Under the pieces are notes generated by a model. That model worked only from the letters and a program-made list of their open reading frames with translations, was not told where the DNA came from and ran no database searches. A DNA stretch of 15,808 nt from an uncultured Fibrobacterota bacterium (GTDB taxonomy: Bacteria; Fibrobacterota; Chitinivibrionia; Chitinivibrionales; CAIOZP01): the NCBI GenBank assembly GCA_903862805.1, contig CAIOZP010000647.1, positions 1 to 15,808 on the forward strand, given 5' to 3'. The position numbers were made by a program, and so were the translations under genes. Below, piece by piece: positions 8,341 through 15,793 of this stretch; within the stretch, counting starts at the first letter, position 1; every line of letters begins with the position of its first letter.

Positions 8341-11300
8341 AGCTTTCTTCGATTTGCATCAGGCGGCCGGTTCTTACTTTTGTATTGAATATTGTTTTAG
8401 TGCTTGCAGGCGCGGTTGCACTCATGAATCTTGGCGTCCGCGATTATCCGGCGGTCGATTCGCCGATCATTACGGTGTCGACCAACTACAGCGGTGCCGC
8501 GCCTGAGGTCATCGACAACCTCGTGACAACTCCGCTCGAACAGTCGATCAACGGCATCAGCGGAATTCGTTCGATCACATCTTCCAGCACGACCGGCAGC
8601 AGCAATATCACAGTCGAATTCAATTTGGGCTACGATCTCGAAGTCGCCGCAAACGATGTCCGCGACAGGGTTTCGCGTGCGATGAAATCTTTGCCGACCG
8701 ACATCAGTATGCCGGTTGTAACGAAGTCTGATGCCAATGCATCACCTATCGTCATGGCCTCTGTCATCTCCAAAAAAATGTCGCCATTCGATCTTTCCGA
8801 TTTTTGCAACAATGAACTGGTGCAGCGCTTTCAAACAATCGACGGTGTTAGCCAAGTGGCGGTTTACGGTGACAGCCGTCGTTCAATGAGGCTCTGGCTT
8901 GATCCACTTCGGATGTCGGCACTTGGAGTAACTGCACAGGATATTCAACAGACTCTTTTGAAGGAAAATATCGAGCTTCCTGCGGGAAGTGTCGAGGATC
9001 ATCGAAATGAAATTTCGGTTCTAACACGCACCGGATATTCTGTAGCAGAAGATTTCAACGAGATGATCATCCGTACCGAGAACGGTGCGGCGGTCAAATT
9101 GAAAGATGTGGCGGAAGCAGTTGAAGGGCCGGAGAGAGACAAGAACATATTCCGTTGCAACGGTGTGCAAATGGTCGGCTTGGCGGTTATTCCACAGCCT
9201 GGTGCAAACGAGGTTGCCATTGCCGATGAATTTTACAAGCGACTGAAAGCCGTCAATCGGGACTTCGGCAATGAGATTTCACTCAATGTAATTCTCGACA
9301 TCACCAAAAATATCCGTGACTCCATTCGCGATGTTCTGACAACGATCTTCCTCTCGTTCATTCTTGTGGTGGTGGTCATATTCTTTTTCCTGCGAACCTG
9401 GCGGGCGACGCTCATTCCGGTTCTTGCAATGCCGATTTCACTTCTTGCAACATTTGCGGTTCTGTATGTTTTCGGATTTTCGGTGAACATTCTAACGCTT
9501 CTTGGCATCGTGCTTGGCACCGGTCTTGTGGTTGACGACGCGATAGTCATGCTCGAAAACATTTACAGCAAAATCGAAGACGGACTTCCTCCGATGGAGG
9601 CAGGCGACAAAGGTGCGACAGAGATATTCTTCGCGATTATTGCGACAACGCTTTCACTTGCAGCGGTAATAACACCGCTGATGTTTATGCAGGGTATGAC
9701 CGGCCGACTCTTTCGCGAGTTTGCGGCGGTTATGGCATCAACCGCGTTGCTGTCGGCACTTGTTTCGCTTACGCTCACACCGATGCTTTCGAGCCGCATC
9801 CTTCGCAAACACAAAAAAAATGAGAACTCATTTCAGGCACGAACCGAACCATTTTTCGATGCTATGATCAACGGCTACACCAAGGCACTTACGGCGGTTA
9901 TTGAACATCGCTTTGTAGCGATTGCCGTGATGGCGGTTTCGTTTGTGATTATTGGAATAATCTACTCGGTACTGCCGCAGGAACTTGCTCCGATGGAAGA
10001 TCGCAGCCGCTTTTCGGTGAACGTGAACGTGGCGGAAAATTCATCATTCGCATATCTTGTTGATCGACTGAATGTCGTGTCAAATATTGTTGACAAAATG
10101 ACAACCGACGATCGCACGTCTTTCATTGTAAGAGCCGGTTCGGCTACTTCCGGAGCGGTGCGTGTTTATCTCAAAGATCCTGACAAACGCAGTCACAGCC
10201 AGGATGAAATCGCGCAAAACCTTACGCGGGCATTGTCGAAGGTTCCGGGTGTGCGTGCAAGCGTGTCGCAGGAACCAACCATCGGCGACAGGCGCGCAGG
10301 ACTTCCGATCCAGTACATCATTACAACCTCGGAGTTCGACAGCATCAGAACGATTGTTCCGAAAATATTCCGTGATGTTGCATCCGATTCTGTTCTTGTA
10401 ACTCCCGATGTGAACCTGAAGTTCAGCAGCCCTCAAATCGCCGTGACGCTTGATCGTGAAAAAGCGCGGTCGCTCGGTGTCTCTGCCACAGATGCCGCCG
10501 GTGCGCTCAATCTTATGCTGTCGGGGCAGCTCTTCGATTACTACGTTCACGGAAATCAGCAGTATTCGGTTCTTGGCGAACTTTCACCGGAAGCACGAAA
10601 TTCTCCTTCCGATATCGGCATGATTCCGGTGCGGACATCTTCGGGTACACTTATTCCGGTTGACAATGTTATTTCGTGGACCGAGCGCGCGGTTCCTCCA
10701 CAGCTGTTTCACTACAACCGTCTTCCGGCGGCAACGTTTTCGGCCGGACTTACACCGGGGAAAACTATCGGTCAGGGCATTGACGAGATGAACGCAATAG
10801 TCGCAAAGACGGGTGGGGTAGCGACCTATCTTGCAGGACCGGCGCGCGATTTTGCCGAGAGTTCATCGAACCTGCTGTTCACGTTTTTCTTCGCGCTGTT
10901 GCTTGTCTATCTTGTACTTTCAGCGCAGTTCGAGAGCTTCCGACATCCGCTAATTGTCATGATGACGGTTCCGCTTGCAATTGCCGGAGCGCTTATCGCG
11001 CTTGCTCTGTTCGGCCAGACAATTAACGTGTTCTGTCAGATCGGAATGGTGATGCTTGTCGGTCTTGTTGCCAAGAACGGAATCCTTATAGTTGAGTTCG
11101 CCAACCAGCGCCGCGAGGCGGGCATTGATACAAAGACCGCTGTGATCGGTGCGGCAGCATCACGTTTCCGTCCGATCCTCATGACAAGCCTGACGGTTAT
11201 TCTCGGTTCACTTCCGATTGCTCTTGCCATCGGATCAAGCGGTCAGAGCAGAATCTCACTCGGCATTGCTGTGATCGGTGGGATGTTGTTTTCGCTGGCG

Positions 11301-11354
11301 CTTTCGTTGTTTATTGTGCCAAGCATTTATCTGATGCTGAATCGTAAAAAATGA
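8337..11354 (+). CDS. RND (HAE1-type) multidrug efflux pump, inner-membrane permease
   Basis: This 1005-residue proton-driven transporter has the AcrB-like plan: TM1 (about 10-30), a large periplasmic porter loop, TM2-6, a second loop, TM7, and TM8-12 at the end. The proton relay is intact: D400-D401 in GLVVDDAIVMLEN (TM4) and K913 in GLVAKNGILIVEF (TM10). The N-terminal IRRPVLTFVLN and the periplasmic GVSQVAVYGD stretch are family hallmarks. It is a little shorter than AcrB (about 1050). The translation start is the ATG at 8337, which shares ATGA with the adaptor stop. It works as a trimer with the adaptor and channel encoded just upstream to export amphiphilic or toxic small molecules. HAE1 pumps and metal (HME) pumps share the fold; the DD motif and the adaptor type favour organic substrates. 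Confidence 0.95.
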   Translation: MKLSSICIRRPVLTFVLNIVLVLAGAVALMNLGVRDYPAVDSPIITVSTNYSGAAPEVIDNLVTTPLEQSINGISGIRSITSSSTTGSSNITVEFNLGYDLEVAANDVRDRVSRAMKSLPTDISMPVVTKSDANASPIVMASVISKKMSPFDLSDFCNNELVQRFQTIDGVSQVAVYGDSRRSMRLWLDPLRMSALGVTAQDIQQTLLKENIELPAGSVEDHRNEISVLTRTGYSVAEDFNEMIIRTENGAAVKLKDVAEAVEGPERDKNIFRCNGVQMVGLAVIPQPGANEVAIADEFYKRLKAVNRDFGNEISLNVILDITKNIRDSIRDVLTTIFLSFILVVVVIFFFLRTWRATLIPVLAMPISLLATFAVLYVFGFSVNILTLLGIVLGTGLVVDDAIVMLENIYSKIEDGLPPMEAGDKGATEIFFAIIATTLSLAAVITPLMFMQGMTGRLFREFAAVMASTALLSALVSLTLTPMLSSRILRKHKKNENSFQARTEPFFDAMINGYTKALTAVIEHRFVAIAVMAVSFVIIGIIYSVLPQELAPMEDRSRFSVNVNVAENSSFAYLVDRLNVVSNIVDKMTTDDRTSFIVRAGSATSGAVRVYLKDPDKRSHSQDEIAQNLTRALSKVPGVRASVSQEPTIGDRRAGLPIQYIITTSEFDSIRTIVPKIFRDVASDSVLVTPDVNLKFSSPQIAVTLDREKARSLGVSATDAAGALNLMLSGQLFDYYVHGNQQYSVLGELSPEARNSPSDIGMIPVRTSSGTLIPVDNVISWTERAVPPQLFHYNRLPAATFSAGLTPGKTIGQGIDEMNAIVAKTGGVATYLAGPARDFAESSSNLLFTFFFALLLVYLVLSAQFESFRHPLIVMMTVPLAIAGALIALALFGQTINVFCQIGMVMLVGLVAKNGILIVEFANQRREAGIDTKTAVIGAAASRFRPILMTSLTVILGSLPIALAIGSSGQSRISLGIAVIGGMLFSLALSLFIVPSIYLMLNRKK

Positions 11355-11382
11355 AACGGCTGAGAATAAATCCTCAGCCGTT
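11355..11382. terminator. Bidirectional terminator between the efflux operon and aroC
   Basis: AACGGCTGAG (11355-11364) pairs perfectly with CTCAGCCGTT (11373-11382) around an 8-base loop, starting immediately after the pump stop codon. On the - strand the stem is followed by TCATTTTTT, a good T-run, so it clearly terminates aroC. On the + strand the run is poor (TTCCCTC) and termination may be partial. It serves a convergent gene pair. Confidence 0.75.
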
Positions 11383-11412
11383 CCCTCATCGTCAATCAAT
11401 AATAAAAAATCA

Positions 11413-11745
11413 TTATCCGATAATAGCTCTCAACTGCTGATAACCCAGATGGGCCATCATGTGATCGAGCAGAACCAATGCCGTGTAATTCTCGGCGATT
11501 GGCCATATACGCGCAACGATCGTTGGATCGCGGCGGGTGATGGCGGCAAGCGTCTTGTTTTCGAGCGTGTACTTGTCGATGGTGTTCTGCTTGCGGTCGA
11601 TAGTCGGCGTGGGCTTCACTGCAAGACGCACGACAATGTCCTGACCTGTCGCAAGGCCGCCGGTGATTCCACCAGCATTGTTGCTGTCGAATATAACGGA
11701 ACCGTTTTCGGAACGCATGCGGTCGTTGCTTTCGTAGCCGGTCAT
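11413..11745 (-). CDS. aroC: Chorismate synthase, C-terminal part (separate frame)
   Basis: These 110 residues carry the last third of chorismate synthase: SNNAGGITGGLATGQ (21-35), KPTPTI (44-49) and RRDP...WPIAE (71-85), in the same order and spacing as the end of the family. The frame opens with an ATG that overlaps the stop of the previous frame in ATGA, and there is no convincing ribosome binding site before it (only GTAAAG). Homologous spacing from GAGF to GYESND is kept exactly if one base is missing at the junction. So this is either the second half of a gene broken by a single-base deletion, an assembly or read error, or a part made by stop-restart translation. Alone it could not be an enzyme. 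The residue before RDP is Arg where most family members have His. Confidence 0.75.
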   Translation of the reverse strand: MTGYESNDRMRSENGSVIFDSNNAGGITGGLATGQDIVVRLAVKPTPTIDRKQNTIDKYTLENKTLAAITRRDPTIVARIWPIAENYTALVLLDHMMAHLGYQQLRAIIG

Positions 11746-12740
11746 GTCTTTACTGCAAAACCTGCTCCGACTTCGACACCTTTGACAGCGCCGATGCCGA
11801 GCATACGGCCAAGCTCTGCGTCGAGCTTGTCGAACACAGGTTCACCGAGACCGGCCGGAACACCGGTGGCAACCACTTCAACAAGTCCGCCTGCCGAATC
11901 GCCGGTTGCTGAAATGCGGTTGCATGCATCGACCATTTCCTGAGCGACTTCGACATCAGGACAATTCAGGATATGATGAACGCCGTACTTCTCGCGGATC
12001 GCCGACGGATTGAACTCAGGCTGGCGGTCGCGAATCTCGTCGATCTCGTTTTCTATTTCTGACATGATCTGCATCTTGGTGAGAAAACGCATTTCAGTAC
12101 GGATGCGCTCCTTGACATAGATCTCTTGATAGAAGGGATCGTGGTCGTGGCGCATACGCTTGTAATTCTCGCAGTAGTCAAAGGCCTTCTTCGCATCGAC
12201 ATTGTCGAGACGAACACCGGCAAGCTCGCGTACGTAAGAGAAAACCTCTATGCCGAGTTTCTTGAGAACTTTCTTTGCGACATATCCACCGGCAACGATT
12301 GTCGAGGTATATCGTCCGGAAAAGATACCAGCACCGATTGAATCGTCGGAGGGCCCGTACTTCGCAAACGAGGCGTACGAAGCGTGCCCGGGACGCGGTG
12401 TACGATTGGTATCCTGGTACTGTTTGACATGAATGTCGTGACGGTCGAGGTTGGGAATGAGAATAGTCAGCGGCGAACCGTTGGTGCGCTGCGCATTGCC
12501 CGCGCCCTCGATTGTGTCGGAGCAGTTGTTGCCCGTGTAGATCACTGGCAGATCTGGTTCCTTGCGCGGCGATGAAAGCTCGTCGGCGCCGGGCTTGCGA
12601 AGAAGCAGATCGCCGTACAGTTCCTGTTCTGTCAGCACCATGTTTGGCGGAACACCCTGAAGCACCGCCGTAAGTCCATCCTGATAAGATCCACCCGCAA
12701 CAGTAAGCTGGAAGTTGCGTCCAAGCGAACACCCGATCAT
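11742..12740 (-). CDS. aroC: Chorismate synthase, N-terminal part (divergent subfamily)
   Basis: These 332 residues hold the first two thirds of chorismate synthase, which removes phosphate from EPSP, using reduced FMN, to give chorismate for aromatic amino acids. RKPG (48-51), SSPRKEPD (56-63), RPGHASY (116-122) and VPAGLGEPVFDKLDAELG (294-311) match the family clearly. It is divergent: the usual GESHG is GGSYQ (16-20), so Tyr19 replaces the catalytic His, and the GGGRSSARET segment reads AGIFSGRYTS (137-146). About 40 extra charged residues occur around 195-240. The start at 12740 has a good GGAGAG six bases upstream. The frame stops at 11742, with the remaining third in the next frame, giving about 441 residues in all against 350-400 usually. 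Other shikimate genes are absent here. The family is certain; whether it is functional is not. Confidence 0.82.
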   Translation of the reverse strand: MIGCSLGRNFQLTVAGGSYQDGLTAVLQGVPPNMVLTEQELYGDLLLRKPGADELSSPRKEPDLPVIYTGNNCSDTIEGAGNAQRTNGSPLTILIPNLDRHDIHVKQYQDTNRTPRPGHASYASFAKYGPSDDSIGAGIFSGRYTSTIVAGGYVAKKVLKKLGIEVFSYVRELAGVRLDNVDAKKAFDYCENYKRMRHDHDPFYQEIYVKERIRTEMRFLTKMQIMSEIENEIDEIRDRQPEFNPSAIREKYGVHHILNCPDVEVAQEMVDACNRISATGDSAGGLVEVVATGVPAGLGEPVFDKLDAELGRMLGIGAVKGVEVGAGFAVKT

Positions 12741-12913
12741 GATTCTCTCCGTTTTTATTGAACCAGAATTTGCTTTCGAGACCTTAAATATAATTTTTTG
12801 CCGCGACAGGAATCCCCGATGATCACAAGATGAAACAAAAACCTATCAGACTTTGAGCAAGTATTTCGCCAGAAATCAGAACCTTTTAATGATTGAAACC
12901 GCACCGGTGATTC

Positions 12914-13006
12914 GGCCTGTTCCGTAAGTTGAGCGGTTCCAACTTTCCAAGCCTCCGGCTTTGCCGGAGGTACTTGACTTTGTTAGCGAAACGGAATGGC
13001 GAGGCC
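12914..13006. other. Structured intergenic element (possible small RNA or REP-like repeat)
   Basis: A closing stem (GGCCT 12914-12918 with AGGCC 13002-13006, and TTCCGT 12920-12925 with ACGGAA 12991-12996) encloses two hairpins. The first is AAGTTG 12926-12931 with CAACTT 12940-12945. The second is the perfect 8-bp CCTCCGGC 12952-12959 with GCCGGAGG 12963-12970 around TTT, extended by CAAG/CTTG. Nested complementarity on this scale is unlikely by chance in a spacer. There is no terminator-type T-run. It could be a structured RNA, a REP-type mobile repeat or a folded leader. I do not recognise it as a known family. Confidence 0.55.
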
Positions 13007-13033
13007 ACACGATAATTTCGGACGCCAATTGTG

Positions 13034-13062
13034 TTGTTACCATGATGGAATGCACATATAAA
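13034..13062 (+). promoter_or_regulatory. Candidate sigma-70 promoter of the regulator-lipoprotein unit
   Basis: TTGTTA (13034-13039) and TATAAA (13057-13062) are exactly 17 bases apart; four and five of six bases match the consensus. It would start transcription near 13069 and leave a leader of about 130 bases before the chosen ATG at 13200. The word TGTTACCAT (13035-13043), the reverse of ATGGTAACA found twice near 15545-15624, overlaps the -35 box. Confidence 0.5.
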
Positions 13063-13199
13063 TTTTATTGCGCAATTATGGGCTAAAATTGCCCTATATA
13101 GATATGCGCGTTACCAATAATATTGTCAGCCATAAAATAAGTAAGACACAACAGCGTTTTTTTGTGTATATTTCTTCAAAAAGCAATATCGGATGGTCG

Positions 13200-14060
13200 A
13201 TGGAAACACAGCCTTCTATATACTCCTACTTCAATTACCGGGAATATCTTCAGGAGTGGTTCTGCTGGAAGAAGGTTCAGTCTTCCCATTACTCACACAG
13301 GGTTTTCTCAAGAACTGCTGGGCTTTCGAGTCCGAATTATCTTAATAGGGTTCTTTCTGGATCACGAAATCTTTCCTTTGACTACATAAAAAACTTTGTG
13401 GATGCCATAGGATTGAGCCGCGCAGAAGAATCGTATCTCACATTGATGGTTCATTATGAACAAGCTGCCAACTCCACCGAAAAGGCCCTTTGGCTCAAGA
13501 AAATGATGAGTCGACGCACAATGCGCGGAATGCAACAACTGACCGATGATCGGCTTCGTTTTTTTGAAAAATGGTATTACCCGATAATCCGCGAACTTGT
13601 GTGTTTCACGGAAAATCCCGATGACTTGGCTGCTATCGGAAAACAATGTATTCCACCGATAAGTGATGCAGAAGTCGGAAGCGCTATATCGTTTCTTTCG
13701 GATAACGGATTTATCCTGCGGGAAGAAAATGGTGGGTATAAGCAGTGCGATCCAGGAATTACATCTGGCGATGAAGTCAACTCGGTTTTTGTACGAGCTT
13801 ACAATCAACAGATACTTCGACAGACCGTTGATCTTGTCGATACCGTGTCGAAAACAGACCGCGAGGTTTCGTCTGCGACATTGGGCGTTTCACTCGAAAC
13901 TTTTGGGAAAATGCGGGAAGAGATCCGGCAGTTCAGGAAGCGGCTTATTGACATGGCGCTTGCCGATTCAGGCACAGAACTTGTATGTATTGCATCTTTG
14001 CAACTGATGCCTCGCTCGACTACAAGAATTTCGGAGAAGGCAGAAAATGTCTCGCAATAA
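13200..14060 (+). CDS. TIGR02147/DUF4423-type putative transcriptional regulator
   Basis: I place the start at the ATG at 13200 (286 residues; METQPSIYSYFNYREYLQEW...), because family members begin with this 'I..Y.dYR.fL' block; the 44 residues upstream look like leader. GGA lies upstream. Residues 35-72 (FSRTAGLSSPNYLNRVLSGS...) resemble a Cro/XRE-like helix-turn-helix with the usual 'GlS.syLnrvlsGkRnls' pattern. The rest is helical with no enzyme motif. The family is known to me chiefly as a many-copy paralogous group in Fibrobacter, with no proven function; DNA binding is inferred. No signal peptide or membrane segment is present, so it is cytoplasmic. It overlaps the next gene by 14 bases and so is co-translated with a lipoprotein, suggesting that it controls or senses something connected with it. 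Confidence 0.78.
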   Translation: METQPSIYSYFNYREYLQEWFCWKKVQSSHYSHRVFSRTAGLSSPNYLNRVLSGSRNLSFDYIKNFVDAIGLSRAEESYLTLMVHYEQAANSTEKALWLKKMMSRRTMRGMQQLTDDRLRFFEKWYYPIIRELVCFTENPDDLAAIGKQCIPPISDAEVGSAISFLSDNGFILREENGGYKQCDPGITSGDEVNSVFVRAYNQQILRQTVDLVDTVSKTDREVSSATLGVSLETFGKMREEIRQFRKRLIDMALADSGTELVCIASLQLMPRSTTRISEKAENVSQ

Positions 14061-15450
14061 GCTATTCTTCGTATTTGTTTTGACCTTCATTCTGTCTTAT
14101 CTGGCCGGATGCTCGTCAGATGTTGCCGGTGGTGCTACCGAAGCAGGTAATGCAAAGGTTGCTGTTCTGGTGGTCGATACGGTCGGAGATCCGGTGGCAT
14201 CTGCTCGCGTATCCGTAGGATTGGCCGATGTCGATTCTGTGCTGGCTTCAGGTTTGTCCAACAATGAGGGCCTTTTTTCATGCTCGGTTCCAAAGGCGAA
14301 AATCCGTTTGTTTTCATCATCGAGGAACGCCATCGGGATTTTAGATACGACACCGACGCCCGGTGGCAACGACACAATAACGCTTATGATCGAATCTGGT
14401 GGCACCGTAATTGACGTTATTTCGGATACCAATGCTTTGTTGTCAATTCCTTCGACAGAATATTTTGTTGATGGAACAGGAAATAATAAACGCGCATTAT
14501 TCGATCCGATGCCTGTCGGCAATTATCCTGTAGTTGTTTCATACAAAGGAATAAGTACGGCGCCGCGTACAGTAACGGTGTCTGTTGGCGATACAAGTAT
14601 TGTCGCATTGCTTGCAAAAGCGGAGGCTCTTCCGGCACCACCGAAATCGATAAGCTGCTTGTCAAGTGCCGATACCAATTTCCTTTTTGCTTCTGACTCA
14701 ATCTGGGGAGAGCTTAAAGCTGGGCAATGGATTGAGCACGGTCGTAACATCGGTGTTGTTCGTTCTCTTTCAGCTAAGAACGATACCATTTTCGTTGCTA
14801 CCTCAATTCGGGCATACTACTACACAAACGGTGCTTCTCATCAGCTTCCCGGCGGTAGTATCAGCATTGACACAGAAGGTGTTTACGGTATTACTGCATC
14901 GACAAGCAAAAATGTTGCGTGGTTTACCGGAGATCACGAATTCGGACTGATTGACAGCTCTAAATTGATTCCGAAGTTCACTTTTTCCGACGGTCGGGCT
15001 ATTTGTATTGATAGCAGCGGATACCCGATCGTGGCAACAAACGGCAAGGGAATATATCGATATAATGGTGGTGCGTTTGTAAGTGAGTCATCATTGCCTG
15101 CGGCTTATGCGGCATATTTGTTCTGTGATATAGCTTGCATCGGAGATAGCAACTATGTAGCGGCATCCGGAAGCAACGGTATGGTTATCAAAATCGGAAG
15201 TACCTGGACCCATATAGCGCAACTACATACCACTTCTGCGCTTTCGATTCTTCCTTCCGGTGTTATCATCGGTGCTACTTATGAGGGTGGACTTATGGCT
15301 GTACGACAGGGCAGTTCAACCGGTCAATATATCCCTCCTGAAGATCTCGGACTTGACGGTACAGGAATTGTTTCGATCGCAAATAATGGCAGCCAGCTTG
15401 TTGTTGCGTGCGGATCAGGTGTTGTTTACCGTATCAAACTGAAGATCTGA
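14047..15450 (+). CDS. Outer-membrane-type lipoprotein with carboxypeptidase-regulatory-like domain and propeller-like C-terminus
   Basis: This is a 467-residue lipoprotein. A basic N-terminus and hydrophobic stretch end in the lipobox YLAGC, so Cys22 is lipidated; Ser at +2 and no Asp suggest outer-membrane sorting. A flexible segment (GGATEAGN, 28-35) follows. Residues 36-100 (VAVLVVDTVGDPVASARVSV) look like a carboxypeptidase-regulatory-like beta-sandwich, and 118-190 like a second beta domain. From about 200 on the protein is built of short beta repeats with phrases such as 'GIYRYNGG' and 'NEFGLIDSS'-like blades, consistent with a beta-propeller. No catalytic motif is visible, so a binding or sensing role is likely. 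The start at 14047 has GAAGG six bases upstream and lies inside the end of the regulator gene. I cannot name a ligand, and fold assignments past residue 120 are tentative. Confidence 0.75.
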   Translation: MSRNKLFFVFVLTFILSYLAGCSSDVAGGATEAGNAKVAVLVVDTVGDPVASARVSVGLADVDSVLASGLSNNEGLFSCSVPKAKIRLFSSSRNAIGILDTTPTPGGNDTITLMIESGGTVIDVISDTNALLSIPSTEYFVDGTGNNKRALFDPMPVGNYPVVVSYKGISTAPRTVTVSVGDTSIVALLAKAEALPAPPKSISCLSSADTNFLFASDSIWGELKAGQWIEHGRNIGVVRSLSAKNDTIFVATSIRAYYYTNGASHQLPGGSISIDTEGVYGITASTSKNVAWFTGDHEFGLIDSSKLIPKFTFSDGRAICIDSSGYPIVATNGKGIYRYNGGAFVSESSLPAAYAAYLFCDIACIGDSNYVAASGSNGMVIKIGSTWTHIAQLHTTSALSILPSGVIIGATYEGGLMAVRQGSSTGQYIPPEDLGLDGTGIVSIANNGSQLVVACGSGVVYRIKLKI

Positions 15451-15516
15451 CCTACCCACCGATTTCATGCTACCGATATGCTCTTCCGCTCATCAGGTGC
15501 CTCCTTGTTCAGCTTG

Positions 15517-15545
15517 CCATAAGGGTTTGGTGGTGAAACTTATGG
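15517..15545. repeat. Imperfect hairpin with ATGGTAACA beside its right arm
   Basis: TTGCCATAAG (15514-15523) pairs with CTTATGGTAA (15539-15548), with one G-T pair and a 15-base loop. It lies about 65 bases after the lipoprotein stop. No T-run follows, so it is a poor intrinsic terminator. It could be a dyad operator, since its right arm contains ATGGTAA. Confidence 0.4.
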
Positions 15546-15624
15546 TAACACAAAATAAGAATTATTCACCAAAATCCTGAAATATTTTGGGAAATCTGCT
15601 ATTTTATCGGTGTATATGGTAACA
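15541..15624 (+). promoter_or_regulatory. Upstream region of the small peptide gene: direct repeat and A/T dyad
   Basis: TATGGTAACA occurs at 15541-15550 and again at 15615-15624. Between them CCAAAAT (15569-15575) and ATTTTGG (15584-15590) form a dyad. A weak promoter, CTGAAA (15577-15582) and TATTTT (15600-15605) with 17-base spacing, lies across the dyad. The arrangement suggests controlled expression of the gene at 15653. Confidence 0.4.
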
Positions 15625-15652
15625 GACTAATTCATTTGAATCGGAGGAAGGC

Positions 15653-15793
15653 ATGAAACTTTCAAAAGTCGTGATGTGTATCGCTTACGCCGCTATGTTT
15701 GTCGGTGCTATGGCTGCAACAAGAAATGTTCTTATTGAGTCGCCGACCAGCAACGGTTCATCAGGAATCATAATTTCAGGAGCCGTTTCTTAA
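15653..15793 (+). CDS. Small secreted peptide (46 residues) or N-terminal remnant of a secreted protein
   Basis: The ATG at 15653 follows TCGGAGGAAGGC, the strongest Shine-Dalgarno in the window, at normal spacing. The product begins with a clear signal peptide (MKLSKVVMCIAYAAMFVGAMA, cleavage near residue 21). The remaining ~25 residues (ATRNVLIESPTSNGSSGI..., ending ISGAVS) are polar and Gly/Ser-rich. The frame stops at TAA 15791-15793, 15 bases before the window ends. It could be a true small exported peptide, or the start of a longer surface protein cut by a nonsense or frameshift change; the window ends too soon to tell. No family recognised. It lies 200 bases after the lipoprotein gene with its own apparent control region. 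Confidence 0.55.
   Translation: MKLSKVVMCIAYAAMFVGAMAATRNVLIESPTSNGSSGIIISGAVS

Larger units (their letters stand above)
12741..13199. other. Non-coding region between aroC and the TIGR02147-type gene
   Basis: The 459 bases between these divergent genes hold no convincing coding sequence; the open frame from 13068 to 13199 is only an upstream extension of the next gene. The aroC side (12741-12800) is AT-rich and must contain its promoter, but I see no clear boxes. The middle (12914-13006) is a GC-richer, highly structured element, and the right part holds a good sigma-70-like promoter at 13034-13062 and an A/T-rich leader of about 130 bases. Confidence 0.6.

Noticed and set aside
11735..11750. 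Programmed -1 ribosomal frameshift in aroC
   Set aside because: No X-XXY-YYZ slippery heptamer and no obvious downstream stimulatory structure at the junction; a one-base deletion or stop-restart is simpler.
12952..12970. GC-rich hairpin as a simple intrinsic terminator
   Set aside because: No T-run on either side, and it lies upstream of both divergent genes rather than after one.
13068..13199. N-terminal 44-residue extension of the TIGR02147-type protein
   Set aside because: Family start pattern begins at 13200; the extension overlaps the expected leader just after the promoter and has no ribosome binding site.
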